Source: Colwellia sp. (GTDB taxonomy: Bacteria > Pseudomonadota > Gammaproteobacteria > Enterobacterales > Alteromonadaceae). From it: a stretch of DNA of 64,000 bases. The stretch covers positions 1-64,000 of the forward strand of contig JABSOX010000015.1 in assembly GCA_013215655.1 (NCBI GenBank). Reading direction: 5' to 3'. Shown here piece after piece: positions 49,496 through 58,503 of this stretch; positions within the stretch are counted from its first letter, which is position 1, and each line of letters starts with the position of its first letter. The notes beneath the pieces are model-generated. The model saw only the letters and a list, made by a program, of their open reading frames with translations. It ran no database searches and was not told the origin of the DNA. Made by a program: the position numbers and the translations under genes.

Positions 49496-50200
49496 TTAAA
49501 GAGGCCACCAAGAACTATTAAAAAACTTAGTTAACCAACCTTGTTGTTGTATATCCGCAAAAGTCCCGGTACCTGCGTATTGAATACGCGCATTGGCGAC
49601 TTTACTGGATAAAATTGTATTATTAGAATTAATGTCTTGGGCACGAATAATACCGGTTAATCGTATGTATTCATCACCATTATTGAGTGTCATCCATTTT
49701 TCACCACGGATCATCAAATTTCCGTTAGACAGTACTCGCAGTACATGTACCGAAATATTACCGCTTAAACTATTACCCTGATCAGACTTAGAGTCGCCTT
49801 TAAAATCAGTGGTTTGATTTAGCCCAAACTGAATGGTGTCGCCTTTAAAATCAATAGAACGACCACCTAAACCAACAATAGGATCAAGGATGGCTTTGTT
49901 AGATTTTTTAAATTCTGTTTTAGCATTTTTCTTCGCAGAAATACTTTCACTCAAAATAACCGAAATAATATCGCCAACTCGATGAGCTTTTGAATCTGAG
50001 TAAATATTATTGACATAATTCGCTTTAAATAAAGAGCCTGTTGGTACAATAGGATCTTCTTCTATTTCAGGTAAAATAGGTGCAAAATCTGGATCATTAG
50101 GTAAAATTTTTGCCTGCTCAATACTGGCGCAACCGTTTAACAGCCCAAAAACCATCGTCAAAAGTATCGATAATTTTAATAGCTTTAATAATTTTTTCAT
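49496..50200 (-). CDS. flgH: Flagellar L-ring lipoprotein FlgH
   Basis: A 234-aa outer-membrane lipoprotein of the L-ring. The lipobox lies in FGLLNGCASIE, with the Cys as lipidation site. The FKANYVNNIYSDSKAHRVGD and RGEKWMTLNNGDEYIRLTGI segments are characteristic. The start is one of two adjacent ATGs (50203 or 50200) after GAGGAG; a longer reading frame to 50266 overlaps flgG and is not used. It lies 28 bp downstream of flgG. Confidence 0.95.
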   Translation of the reverse strand: MKKLLKLLKLSILLTMVFGLLNGCASIEQAKILPNDPDFAPILPEIEEDPIVPTGSLFKANYVNNIYSDSKAHRVGDIISVILSESISAKKNAKTEFKKSNKAILDPIVGLGGRSIDFKGDTIQFGLNQTTDFKGDSKSDQGNSLSGNISVHVLRVLSNGNLMIRGEKWMTLNNGDEYIRLTGIIRAQDINSNNTILSSKVANARIQYAGTGTFADIQQQGWLTKFFNSSWWPL

Positions 50201-50228
50201 CATTATCTCCTCACTAACTAAGTGCTGA

Positions 50229-51017
50229 CTATAAGTTCTGATTAATATAACTAAGCATTTGATCAACGGCAGAAATGACTTTTGAGTTCATTTCATAAAC
50301 CCGCTGACTTTCAATTAAGTTAACCAATTCTTCAGTAGTATTTACGTTTGAGGTTTCTAAAGCACCCTGCACTAACATGCCATAACCGGCAAGCCCAGGA
50401 ACACCTTCTTGTGGAGCACCACTGACCGCAGTTTCAACATACAAATTTTGCCCCACAGGCTGTAAACCGGTAGGGTTAACAAAAGTCATGGTATTTAACT
50501 GACCCACCACTGCATTTTCAGCTTGACCTTGCAAACGCACCGACACTTCACCGTCTTGTGAAATATTAATTTCTTGTGCGTCGTTAGGAATTTGAATTTG
50601 TGGTTGTAAAACATAACCCGCACCTGGGGTAACAATATTACCTTCATCATCTAAGGTAAATTGCCCATTACGTGTAAAAGCAGCAGTGCCATCTGGCATT
50701 AAAATTTCGAAAAAACCTTCACCTTGGATCATTAAATCTAACGAGTTATCGGTCGTTAACATATCACCTTGAGAATGAATTTTTTGAGTCGCTACAACTT
50801 TAGTACCGGCTCCCAACATTAAACCTGAAGGTAATTCAGTATCTTGTGCTGAACGTCCACCCGGTTGGTTAATGGTTTGATAAAGCAAATCTTCGAATAC
50901 CGCGCGGCTCTTTTTAAAACCTATGGTACTGGCGTTCGCTAAGTTATTAGAAATTACCGCAATATCTTTAGCTTGCGCATCTAATCCTGTTTTACTGATC
51001 CATAATGCTGCGTTCAT
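50229..51017 (-). CDS. flgG: Distal rod protein FlgG
   Basis: A 262-aa distal rod protein, the usual length. Signature segments are MNAALWISKTGLDAQAKDIA, NNLANASTIGFKKSRAVFED and the C-terminal LETSNVNTTEELVNLIESQR with VYEMNSKVISAVDQML. It follows flgF by 54 bp in the same transcript. Confidence 0.97.
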   Translation of the reverse strand: MNAALWISKTGLDAQAKDIAVISNNLANASTIGFKKSRAVFEDLLYQTINQPGGRSAQDTELPSGLMLGAGTKVVATQKIHSQGDMLTTDNSLDLMIQGEGFFEILMPDGTAAFTRNGQFTLDDEGNIVTPGAGYVLQPQIQIPNDAQEINISQDGEVSVRLQGQAENAVVGQLNTMTFVNPTGLQPVGQNLYVETAVSGAPQEGVPGLAGYGMLVQGALETSNVNTTEELVNLIESQRVYEMNSKVISAVDQMLSYINQNL

Positions 51018-51071
51018 ACATCACCTCTTAATAAATTCTTTTTCTCTAATTAATATTAAATAACGCATTAA

Positions 51072-51815
51072 CTAGAATGCACGTAATAGTGCGGCAGCAG
51101 CTGTGTCATTTTCTTCTGCTGTTTTCATCAATTTTAATTGCATTTCAAACTGTCGTTGTATCGCGATCATGTCAGTCATTTCACCTACCGGATTAACGTT
51201 GCTTGATTCCAGTGTGCCACTGATCATTTTCACTTCAATGTTGGCATCTTCAATAGCGCCATCTTTGCGCCTGAATAAACCGTCGAGACCTTTAAGCATC
51301 AAACGATTATTGGGATTAATAAATTTGATCCGGTCAACTTCTTCCTGAATAGAACTTGGTGCTCCTTCAGGTTGGATCATAATTATACCGTCACGGGTAA
51401 TTTCAATTTTACGCACCGGTAAGGGTATGGTAATAGGACCACCTTCACCGATAACCATTTCTCCGTCAGATGTTTCTAAGACGCCTTCTTCAGTCAGACG
51501 CAAATGTCCTGAGCGGGTATAAGCCTCAGTACCGTCTTTTGCTTGTACAGCAAAAAAACCTTCACCTGCAATGGCGATATCTAAATCTCGACCGGTAGTT
51601 AATAAGGCGCCGCTGTCAAAGTTTTGGCTAGACTTTTCAGTCATCGCAAATACTCGCGATGGTAGTCCTTCGCCAAAAGCTTGCATTGAACGAGCTTGGG
51701 CTAAATCGGCTTTAAAGCCTGTAGTTTTGGCGTTTGCTAGATTGTTTGCCGTTATTGATAACGAAAGCATATTCTGCTTTGCGCCACTCATAGCGATGTA
51801 GAGCATCTTATCCAT
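51072..51815 (-). CDS. flgF: Proximal rod protein FlgF
   Basis: A 247-aa proximal rod protein. It begins MDKMLYIAMSGAKQNMLSLS, has NNLANAKTTGFKADLAQARS, and ends with LESSNVNPVGEMTDMIAIQR. It is the first gene of the flgFGHIJK group and has its own sigma-54 promoter; flgE upstream is cut off by a terminator and repeats. Confidence 0.96.
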   Translation of the reverse strand: MDKMLYIAMSGAKQNMLSLSITANNLANAKTTGFKADLAQARSMQAFGEGLPSRVFAMTEKSSQNFDSGALLTTGRDLDIAIAGEGFFAVQAKDGTEAYTRSGHLRLTEEGVLETSDGEMVIGEGGPITIPLPVRKIEITRDGIIMIQPEGAPSSIQEEVDRIKFINPNNRLMLKGLDGLFRRKDGAIEDANIEVKMISGTLESSNVNPVGEMTDMIAIQRQFEMQLKLMKTAEENDTAAAALLRAF

Positions 51816-51853
51816 AACAAAAATCCAAAAAATAAAAGTATTGTGTAGATAAA

Positions 51854-51869
51854 TGCAAAATAGGTGCCA
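51854..51869 (-). promoter_or_regulatory. Sigma-54 promoter for the flgFGHIJ(K) operon
   Basis: The minus strand reads TGGCACCTATTTTGCA, matching the sigma-54 consensus almost perfectly, 39 bp before the flgF start. Confidence 0.88.
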
Positions 51870-51888
51870 GATGGGATTTTATATATTG

Positions 51889-52225
51889 GTAGGTCGATGT
51901 TTGCCTGCATGAACGCAGGTACTTGGATTTTGTCTGGAACTAAAAATCTGTACTTCGATAAAAACGATATAATATTGCCGAAGTGATTGAGCCTGAGCCG
52001 TCGAACCTCACTACGTTCGTGTCGACCTACAAAAAACAAAAGCCTAACGTGATGTTAGGCTTTGAGGTTTTCATTTATAGAACTTCGGTTTGTTGAACCT
52101 GAGCTGTCGCGCCTCACTGCGTTCGTGTCGACCTACATTGGGAAAATATCTACTGTAGGTCGTGGTTTTCCTGCATGGACGCAGGTACTTAGATTTTGTC
52201 TGGAACTGAAAATCGGTACCTCGAC
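51889..52225. repeat. REP-like and type II dispersed repeats between flgE and flgF
   Basis: In this gene-free stretch two ~71-bp elements (51889-51959 and 52155-52225, plus orientation) begin GTAGGTCG, carry an inner CCTGC/GCAGG hairpin and the phrase TTTTGTCTGGAACT, and end near a TCGA(C). Two shorter REP-like units with GTAG heads on the minus strand lie at 52000-52030 and 52106-52136, with outer arms related to GTCGA/TCGAC. They sit between the flgE terminator and coding regions, leaving the flgF promoter intact. Confidence 0.8.
52031..52063 (-). terminator. Terminator of the flgBCDE operon
   Basis: The arms AAAGCCTAAC and GTTAGGCTTT with a 5-nt loop are followed on the minus strand by TTTGTTTTTT, 178 bp after the flgE stop. 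It separates flgBCDE from flgF. Confidence 0.85.
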
Positions 52226-52240
52226 AAGGTTTTTATATTA

Positions 52241-53605
52241 TTACCTGATCTGCAAGATAGTTTGGTTTAGCTGGTTATCAACTTCCAGTGATCGTGAGTT
52301 CGCTTGGAAATTACGCTGCGCTGAAATCAAATCAATTAATTCTGTGGTTAGGTTAACATTTGATTGCTCTAACGCCGAGGAGTTAATTAAACCATAGGTG
52401 CCCGAGCCCGCCTCTCCCGCCAGTGCTTCACCAGAAAGAATACTCGCTTTCCAGTCACTGCCACCCGTTTGGGTTAAGCCTTGAGCATTGGAAAAACTCA
52501 CTAATGCCACTCGAGATAATGGCTGTGAAGTACCATTACTATAGGTGGCCATCACTAATCCATCAGGGCCAATATCTAAACCGGTTAAACGACCAACCGG
52601 TAAACCATCTTGTTCCAATGCAGTCACTTCAAACCCCGAAGCAAACTGAGTCGGTTCGTTGGGATTTGCGCCCGCAATATCAAGATTAAATTCAATTTTA
52701 ATTTGTTGAGTAGTATCAGAACCGTTGGTTAAGATGGCCGCAGGTATTGGCTGAGTAATAAAACCACCTACAGGAGCAATGGCGGTAAAGTCACCACCAG
52801 AGCTGAACACCAACTTAGCACCATTAATTGGCACTGCTGCTGCTGGTGGCCCAATTATAATACCCGTAGCAGTCGATCCAGGAAGTGTCGCTTGATCATG
52901 TATATCGACCATCACACCATCGATGGAGGTGGAGAGAAACCATTCATTGGGTGCTGCTGGGTCTTTAATAAAATAATAAGTTTGAATATGGCTATCACCT
53001 AAAGAATCAAATACCGTCACTGAGGTTGAATGATTAAACGTCAGTGGGTCGGTCATATCAAAATTAACCGGTGCACCGGTAATTGCCGTTGCCCCCGCAG
53101 GTAAGTTCATGCGAATATCCACTTCATTAGTTTGTGAAGGCGCACCAGATGCGGTTGGAATTCGAATCGGTTCTGAAGTACTTAAACTCACTGAAGATGA
53201 GGTACCATCAGGGTTTACTGGAAACCCTAATAAATGATCGCCCGCGGAGTTAACAATAAAGTTATCAGCGTTAAGTTTAAATTGGCCAGCACGAGTATAA
53301 GAGAACTCTAATGAGCCAAGTTCTGGTACCGTCGCAAAAAAGCCATTACCCGTAATGGCTAAATCGAGCGAGTTACTGGTAAACATGATGCTGCCTTGAT
53401 GAAATTGTTGCGCAACATCCGAGGTTAAAACCCCATCACCGACCTTGGTTTTACCTGCAGCTAAGAGCGAGGATGCATAAACATCAACAAACTCCGCACG
53501 AGATTCCTTAAAACCTACGGTATTAACATTAGCAATGTTATTCGACGTTACGTCTAGATCTTTTTGAGCTGCGTTTAATCCGCTCAATGCTATATTAAAT
53601 GACAT
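52241..53605 (-). CDS. flgE: Flagellar hook protein FlgE
   Basis: A 454-aa hook subunit. It begins MSFNIALSGLNAAQKDLDVT with NNIANVNTVGFKESRAEFVD and ends with QSNVNLTTELIDLISAQRNF and NSRSLEVDNQLNQTILQI. The central FlgE D2 domain (about 165-330) is present. Length is typical for this group (E. coli 402 aa). It is the last gene of flgBCDE. Confidence 0.97.
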   Translation of the reverse strand: MSFNIALSGLNAAQKDLDVTSNNIANVNTVGFKESRAEFVDVYASSLLAAGKTKVGDGVLTSDVAQQFHQGSIMFTSNSLDLAITGNGFFATVPELGSLEFSYTRAGQFKLNADNFIVNSAGDHLLGFPVNPDGTSSSVSLSTSEPIRIPTASGAPSQTNEVDIRMNLPAGATAITGAPVNFDMTDPLTFNHSTSVTVFDSLGDSHIQTYYFIKDPAAPNEWFLSTSIDGVMVDIHDQATLPGSTATGIIIGPPAAAVPINGAKLVFSSGGDFTAIAPVGGFITQPIPAAILTNGSDTTQQIKIEFNLDIAGANPNEPTQFASGFEVTALEQDGLPVGRLTGLDIGPDGLVMATYSNGTSQPLSRVALVSFSNAQGLTQTGGSDWKASILSGEALAGEAGSGTYGLINSSALEQSNVNLTTELIDLISAQRNFQANSRSLEVDNQLNQTILQIR

Positions 53606-53753
53606 AATTTCACCTCATTGTAAAAACTGGTTATTCCTGATGAACACTCATTTGAAAAACTTAAGACGCATTCATTGTAATGATTGTGTTATTTTCTTTA
53701 GCTGTGTATTTGCTGTGTAAAGCTAGCAGCGTGTTCTACGTTACTTTTACGAC

Positions 53754-54437
53754 CTAGCTTGATACTTCAAGCACATCTTTTAAGGCCATAGTTTCGCCAC
53801 CATTTAAATTTAATTGTATTAATCCGCCCGCACCAGCAAGGGTGACACTGTCAACTTTTCGATAAGTCAGTGCTTGTAGTTCTGCGGCTTCACCATCAAC
53901 AATACCGGCGACACGGAAACGATAAGCACCGGTAGGCGCGGTTTCGCCATTGCCGTCTTTACCATCCCAAGTAAAGGCATATTCGCCTTTTTTAATGCTA
54001 CCCACAGGTACAGTTTGGATAATTTCACCGGCGGTGTTTTCCACGTAAATAACCACATTGCTGGCCGATAAATCAGTTTTTATTTTACCATTAGCACCAG
54101 CACCTTCAGCCATACCAAAAACGTTGTCATCCACTAAAACACTACGTCCTACTAATGACGAAGCTTGTAATGCTTGGCTTGATGACATTGATGCAGAGAA
54201 GAGGTTAAAACTATCGTTTAATGTAGCGATACCATCGGTAGTCGAAAAACCGGTCATTTGCGAAATCATTTCATTGTTGTCTACAGGTTTCGTGGGATCT
54301 TGATTGGCTAATTGCTGAGTTAACAAAGCAAAAAAGTCCGCTTGGTCTAACATCCCATTATTGTTATCGTCTGCTGTTTTAGTTTCTTTTTTCCAACGCA
54401 ATGCATCTAAAGGATTAGTATTTATAACAGTTTCCAT
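53754..54437 (-). CDS. flgD: Hook cap protein FlgD
   Basis: A 227-aa hook-assembly scaffold. The N-terminal segment MLDQADFFALLTQQLANQDP with TKPVDNNEMISQMTGFSTTD is the family signature; a FlgD Ig-like and Tudor-like region follows (EYAFTWDGKDGNGETAPTGA). FlgD caps the hook during growth. It lies 148 bp upstream of flgE and 32 bp after flgC. Confidence 0.95.
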   Translation of the reverse strand: METVINTNPLDALRWKKETKTADDNNNGMLDQADFFALLTQQLANQDPTKPVDNNEMISQMTGFSTTDGIATLNDSFNLFSASMSSSQALQASSLVGRSVLVDDNVFGMAEGAGANGKIKTDLSASNVVIYVENTAGEIIQTVPVGSIKKGEYAFTWDGKDGNGETAPTGAYRFRVAGIVDGEAAELQALTYRKVDSVTLAGAGGLIQLNLNGGETMALKDVLEVSS

Positions 54438-54469
54438 GATTATTTCCTTTTACCTAATATCTAGGTTGA

Positions 54470-54889
54470 TTAACGTTGGCCAAGTAATAAGGTTTTATTC
54501 AACATATTTTTAGCCGACTCGGCTAATTGAATGTTGGTTTGATACGAGCGTGACGCTGAGATCATATTGGTCATTTCTTCAATAACATTAACGTTAGGTT
54601 TATAAATAAAACCATTTTCGTCTGCCATAGGATGATCAGGGGCATGTTCCACCAATAACGGTTTATTGCTTTCCACGATGCCTAATACTTTAACGCTGAC
54701 CGACTCATCTTGTCCGGCGGCAGCTTTTAGCATCTCGGCGGCAAAAACTGGATGTCTAGCACGATAGACTTCATCAATGCTACTACTGACACTATCGGCA
54801 TTGGCAATGTTACTTGCTGTAGTATTCAACCGTATCGATTGAGCGCTCATGCCCGAGGCACTTATGTTAAAGACGTTAAATAGGCTCAT
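54470..54889 (-). CDS. flgC: Proximal rod protein FlgC
   Basis: A 139-aa rod protein. It starts MSLFNVFNISASGMSAQSIR with NTTASNIANADSV and ends with NVNVIEEMTNMISASRSYQT and LLLGQR. Length is as usual. Its start overlaps the flgB stop by 1 bp. Confidence 0.96.
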   Translation of the reverse strand: MSLFNVFNISASGMSAQSIRLNTTASNIANADSVSSSIDEVYRARHPVFAAEMLKAAAGQDESVSVKVLGIVESNKPLLVEHAPDHPMADENGFIYKPNVNVIEEMTNMISASRSYQTNIQLAESAKNMLNKTLLLGQR

Positions 54890-55290
54890 TATGATTGCCC
54901 TCCAGTAATTGCTTTTTTCATGGCTTTTATACTGCCGTTAATAAATTGCAAACTTGCTTGATACTTCATAGAGTTTTCTAGATACAAGTTTCGTTCCACT
55001 TGTACATCGACGGTATTACCATCACCTGTATCTGGTTGATCTGGAATACGAAATTGTGTGTTATTGTTCAGCTGCATGCGCATATCAAAATGTTTGTCGT
55101 TAGTACGCGACATGCCGGTTTGTTGTTTGCTGGAGGCTTGAGCAAGCATTTTATCAAAATCCATGCCCCGAGCTTTAAAGCCAGGAGTATCGGCGTTGGC
55201 AATGTTACCTGCGATCACTTCCGCTTTTTTAGCACGTAGGTCTAAAACTTGTGGACGAAGCCCAAATATCTTTTCAAAACTAATAGCCAT
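54889..55290 (-). CDS. flgB: Proximal rod protein FlgB
   Basis: A 133-aa rod protein, first gene of flgBCDE. AGNIANADTPGFKARGMDFD is the rod-family signature; the C-terminal MKYQASLQFINGSIKAMKKA fits FlgB. GGAGGTGAA precedes the ATG. A weaker sigma-54-like box lies 31 bp upstream of the ATG. Confidence 0.96.
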   Translation of the reverse strand: MAISFEKIFGLRPQVLDLRAKKAEVIAGNIANADTPGFKARGMDFDKMLAQASSKQQTGMSRTNDKHFDMRMQLNNNTQFRIPDQPDTGDGNTVDVQVERNLYLENSMKYQASLQFINGSIKAMKKAITGGQS

Positions 55291-55320
55291 AATTCACCTC
55301 CAATTCAATGAAGGTGATTA

Positions 55321-55336
55321 TTCAATAATTATGCCA
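55321..55336 (-). promoter_or_regulatory. Possible sigma-54 promoter for flgBCDE
   Basis: The minus strand reads TGGCATAATTATTGAA. The -24 GG is right and the spacing fits, but the -12 element is TTGA instead of TTGC. It is very close to the flrB box in sequence. Confidence 0.4.
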
Positions 55337-55425
55337 ACGAGAAGTGTCAATATTCTGAAATGAAGAAAAACGAAGTTGTATTATTGCTATTTTAGCCTAG
55401 CAACTGAGTATTACTTGAGTAGGCA

Positions 55426-56256
55426 TTATTGTTTTTGATAAACAATACCGGGGTTGCAACGCAGCATATCAAAGTTTTTATTTAAACCTGACAAAGACTC
55501 TGAAGCGCCTAAAAACAAATAGCCTTTATTATTTAATACGCCATGAATTTGCGCCAGTATTTGTGTTTTAATTTCTGGAGAGAAATAAATTAAGACATTA
55601 CGAATAAAAACAATATCAAAACGTCCCATTAAACTATAACTGTTCAGTAAATTAATAGGTCTGAAATTAACCATAGCCTTGACTGCGTCTTTAACTTTCC
55701 ACATGCCATTCTCACCGGGTTCAAAAAACTGGCGTTTTCTTTCTGCTGATAAACCCCGTGACAAGGCTAAACTATCGTAGTGTCCGTATTTGCAGTGTTC
55801 TAACATAGTGGATGAAATGTCGGTACCAATAATTTGTACGCCGCCCGGAAAAGCACCAGGATTACGTTGTTTAAATTCTTGTACTGACATAGCGATGGAG
55901 TAAGGTTCTTGCCCTGAGGAACTCGCCGCCGACCAAATTTTTAATGGTGTACGTTGCTTGGCAAAATCAGGAAGGATACGTTTTTTTAATAACTCAAAAG
56001 GATACTCGTCACGAAACCACAATGTTTCGTTAGTAGTCATTGCATCAATAACCGCCGCACGTAATTGCCGTTCAACCGGGCTTAAGGTACGCGCAACTAA
56101 GTCACTTAATGAAGATACATCAAATTTAGCCATTAAGGGGGCTAAGCGACTTTTAACTAGATATTGTTTATTTTCACCCAGTACTATGCCACATTGTTGT
56201 TCTAGAAAAGTTCGAAATTGATGATAGCTTTTATCATCTAGCTGTCTAGCTGACAT
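55426..56256 (-). CDS. cheR: Chemotaxis protein methyltransferase CheR
   Basis: A 276-aa SAM-dependent enzyme that methylates glutamates of chemoreceptors. The N-terminal helical domain (about 1-75) is followed by TTNETLWFRDEYPFELLKKR, the SAM-binding AASSSGQEPYSIAMSV and IIGTDISSTMLEHCK, then FDIVFIRNVLIYF and GYLFLGASESL. It lies 34 bp after cheV and before flgB, the usual arrangement in Vibrio and Shewanella. Confidence 0.96.
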   Translation of the reverse strand: MSARQLDDKSYHQFRTFLEQQCGIVLGENKQYLVKSRLAPLMAKFDVSSLSDLVARTLSPVERQLRAAVIDAMTTNETLWFRDEYPFELLKKRILPDFAKQRTPLKIWSAASSSGQEPYSIAMSVQEFKQRNPGAFPGGVQIIGTDISSTMLEHCKYGHYDSLALSRGLSAERKRQFFEPGENGMWKVKDAVKAMVNFRPINLLNSYSLMGRFDIVFIRNVLIYFSPEIKTQILAQIHGVLNNKGYLFLGASESLSGLNKNFDMLRCNPGIVYQKQ

Positions 56257-56290
56257 TAAGCTTTTCCTACAATATTTTTTTGATTCAAGA

Positions 56291-57223
56291 TTATGCTTCT
56301 TCTAATCTAAGCCACTTTTTAACGGCTGTTGCTAATTCATCAGGGTGAAATTTAGGGATAAAGTCTTCTGCACCTACTTTGGCAACCATGGCGTTATTAA
56401 ATACGCCACTTAGTGAGGTATGAAGAATAATAGGCATGGCGCGCATTCTTTCATTACCTTTAACTTCAGCAGTTAAGGTATAACCATCCATTTCTGGCAT
56501 TTCAATATCAGAAATCATTAAAGCGACTTTTTCGGTAATACAATTTTCACAAGTGTCGGCAATAGCGGTTAATTGATCTAAAGCATCCTTACCATTTTTG
56601 GCAAGGATCATATTAATACCTAACGGCGCTAATGCTCTTTTTACTTGATTGCGGGCAACAGTAGAATCATCGGCAATCATGACTAATTTATCGCCAAGGC
56701 TCTCACCGACTGTAGAGTCAATAACCTCTTCACTTAAGTCAGTAGAAACAGGATTAATTTCATTAAGAATTTTCTCAACATCTAAAATTGACACCATTTC
56801 CTTATCAATTTCTGTAACCGCTGTAAGGTAGCTTGACTTGCCAGCCCCTTCCGGTGGCGGCATAATATCTGTCCAACTTAACGTAGTAATACGTTCAACA
56901 CCTGAAACTAAAAATCCTTGAACACTACGGTTATATTCAGCGATGATAATAAAGCTATCTTCGGTTTGAACAATTTCTGGTCCACCCGTCGCTTTACTCA
57001 TATCAATAACTGAAATGGTTTGACCACGAATGTGCGCCACACCTTTAATAAAGGCATCTTGCTTAGGTAAAACAGTTAAATGTGGACATTGTAAAACTTC
57101 ACGTACTTTAAAAACGTTAATGCCAAAGGTTTGTCTACCACCAAGTTTAAATAATAATAGTTCGAGCCTATTTTCTCCAACCAACTGGGTTCGTTGATTA
57201 ACCGAATCTAAAATACCCGCCAT
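56291..57223 (-). CDS. cheV: Chemotaxis coupling/response protein CheV
   Basis: A 310-aa protein with a CheW-like domain (about 15-165; FGINVFKVREVLQCP, HIRGQTISVIDM) and a C-terminal receiver domain (about 180-305). The receiver has the acidic pair in MIADDST, the phospho-acceptor Asp in MISDIEMPEMDGY and the conserved Lys in DFIPKFHPDE. CheV couples receptors to CheA and may act as a phosphate sink. It is divergent from flgA. Confidence 0.96.
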   Translation of the reverse strand: MAGILDSVNQRTQLVGENRLELLLFKLGGRQTFGINVFKVREVLQCPHLTVLPKQDAFIKGVAHIRGQTISVIDMSKATGGPEIVQTEDSFIIIAEYNRSVQGFLVSGVERITTLSWTDIMPPPEGAGKSSYLTAVTEIDKEMVSILDVEKILNEINPVSTDLSEEVIDSTVGESLGDKLVMIADDSTVARNQVKRALAPLGINMILAKNGKDALDQLTAIADTCENCITEKVALMISDIEMPEMDGYTLTAEVKGNERMRAMPIILHTSLSGVFNNAMVAKVGAEDFIPKFHPDELATAVKKWLRLEEA

Positions 57224-57259
57224 AAAAACCTCGTTAGAAACGGCGTCAAAATTTCATTG

Positions 57260-57275
57260 AGGCACACTTCTTGAT
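57260..57275 (+). promoter_or_regulatory. Weak sigma-54-like box upstream of flgA
   Basis: AGGCACACTTCTTGAT has the GG at the right distance from a TTGA -12 element. The invariant C at -12 is missing, so it is only a candidate. Confidence 0.3.
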
Positions 57276-57378
57276 AGTACATATTATTAAAATACTTACT
57301 GTCTTAAATTTGACACTAAGTGAAAAATTATCCTTCTATGCTAAGCATAGACGAGTATTTTTATTTCCCTACAAATTG

Positions 57379-58083
57379 ATGACAAAATTTATGATTTACA
57401 TGAAGATATTTATAATTTACATGTTAACCGCTTTATTAACACCATCACGTGTTAACGCAATTACCCTTGATCAAGAATATCTCACCAATTTTGTTAAAGC
57501 ATTTGTCGAGAAAAATATCGCTCCGCCAACAGAAGGAAAAATGGAGATAAAAGTCGCTAATATCGATCCGAGGATCAATATAAAACCTTGTACTTCTCCT
57601 CTACAAGCAAATATACCTGAAAATCACAATGGTAGAAACGTAAATGTTAAAATATATTGTGAAGATTCAACATCATGGAAAATGTTTATTCCCGTAAAAA
57701 TACGAACAACCATACCAGTACTTGTTGCAATTACAACAATAAATAAAGGCACAACACTTGATAATTCAAATGTTGCAGTCAGATATAAAAACCAGTCACA
57801 AATTCGTGGGGAAATTTTTAGTAATTCAGACACGGTATTAGGGGCAAAATCAAAAAGAACAATATCTAAGGACACCGCAATTACCCGTCGTAATATTTGC
57901 TTGGTTTGCAAGGGTGAAAGCGTTATTATTACTGCAGTATCTGACGACTTTGTAATTAAGACATCAGGCACAGCTTTAAAAGATGGCAGTATTGGTGACC
58001 AAATTAGCGTAAAAAATCAACGCACAGGTCGAACTGTCATAGGGAAAGTAAGTTCGATAAATCATGTTGTCATAAATCTATAA
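57379..58083 (+). CDS. flgA: P-ring assembly chaperone FlgA
   Basis: A ~234-aa periplasmic chaperone that helps FlgI form the P-ring. A signal peptide (KIFIIYMLTALLTPSRVNA) is followed by the FlgA N-terminal domain and a C-terminal SAF domain (about 105-165; PVLVAITTINKGTTLDNSNV and the Arg/Lys-rich TVLGAKSKRTISKDTAI). The reading frame is open back to 57271, but that extension is foreign to FlgA. Starts at 57379, 57391 or 57400 are all possible. flgM follows, divergent from cheV. Confidence 0.9.
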   Translation: MTKFMIYMKIFIIYMLTALLTPSRVNAITLDQEYLTNFVKAFVEKNIAPPTEGKMEIKVANIDPRINIKPCTSPLQANIPENHNGRNVNVKIYCEDSTSWKMFIPVKIRTTIPVLVAITTINKGTTLDNSNVAVRYKNQSQIRGEIFSNSDTVLGAKSKRTISKDTAITRRNICLVCKGESVIITAVSDDFVIKTSGTALKDGSIGDQISVKNQRTGRTVIGKVSSINHVVINL

Positions 58084-58111
58084 GTATTAGCTAATTTATC
58101 TTACTTTTTAC

Positions 58112-58138
58112 TTAAGAAATATGGGGTTTGGTCGATAA
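58112..58138 (+). promoter_or_regulatory. Sigma-28 promoter for flgM
   Basis: A -10 element GTCGATAA is preceded by an 11-nt spacer and TTAAGAAA, a partial -35. It is 41 bp before flgM, fitting the usual feedback control of the anti-sigma factor by FliA. Confidence 0.6.
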
Positions 58139-58178
58139 CTAACTAGAGTTATACTATATGCTGCCAAAGGATTAAATT

Positions 58179-58502
58179 ATGGCTATTAACATCAATAACT
58201 TAGGTGGACCACCTAAAGTTAATCAAGCTTCTGAGCAACAAGCTCAAGTTAAGCAACAAGCGACGCAAGCGTCAAATAATACGCAACAAGCTCAACATGC
58301 TCGTCGAGATTCTGTGTCTATTACTCCTCAAGCACAAAAAATGAGTGAGCTGCAGAAGAAAGCAAGTGAAGCACCTATAACCGATCAAAAGAATATAGAA
58401 CGTCTTAAAAAATCTATTTTATCTGGCGAATATAAAATTGACGCCGAGAAGCTAGTAAAAAATATGATGGCATTTGAATTCGACTTATTTGATGATGAAT
58501 AA
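58179..58502 (+). CDS. flgM: Anti-sigma-28 factor FlgM
   Basis: A 107-aa FlgM. The N-terminal half is Gln/Ala-rich and disordered; the C-terminal sigma-28-binding part contains DSVSITPQAQKMSELQKKAS and IERLKKSILSGEYKIDAEKL, the typical pattern. FlgM holds FliA inactive until the hook is complete and FlgM is exported. It is linked to flgN by a short overlap or spacing. Confidence 0.94.
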   Translation: MAININNLGGPPKVNQASEQQAQVKQQATQASNNTQQAQHARRDSVSITPQAQKMSELQKKASEAPITDQKNIERLKKSILSGEYKIDAEKLVKNMMAFEFDLFDDE

Positions 58503-58503
58503 C

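Noticed and set aside
50203-50266. Upstream extension of flgH
   Set aside because: It overlaps flgG, and the lipoprotein signal peptide begins properly at the ATGs following GAGGAG near 50200.
51788-52039. An 83-codon minus-strand open frame between flgE and flgF
   Set aside because: It consists mostly of dispersed repeat and terminator sequence and resembles no protein family.
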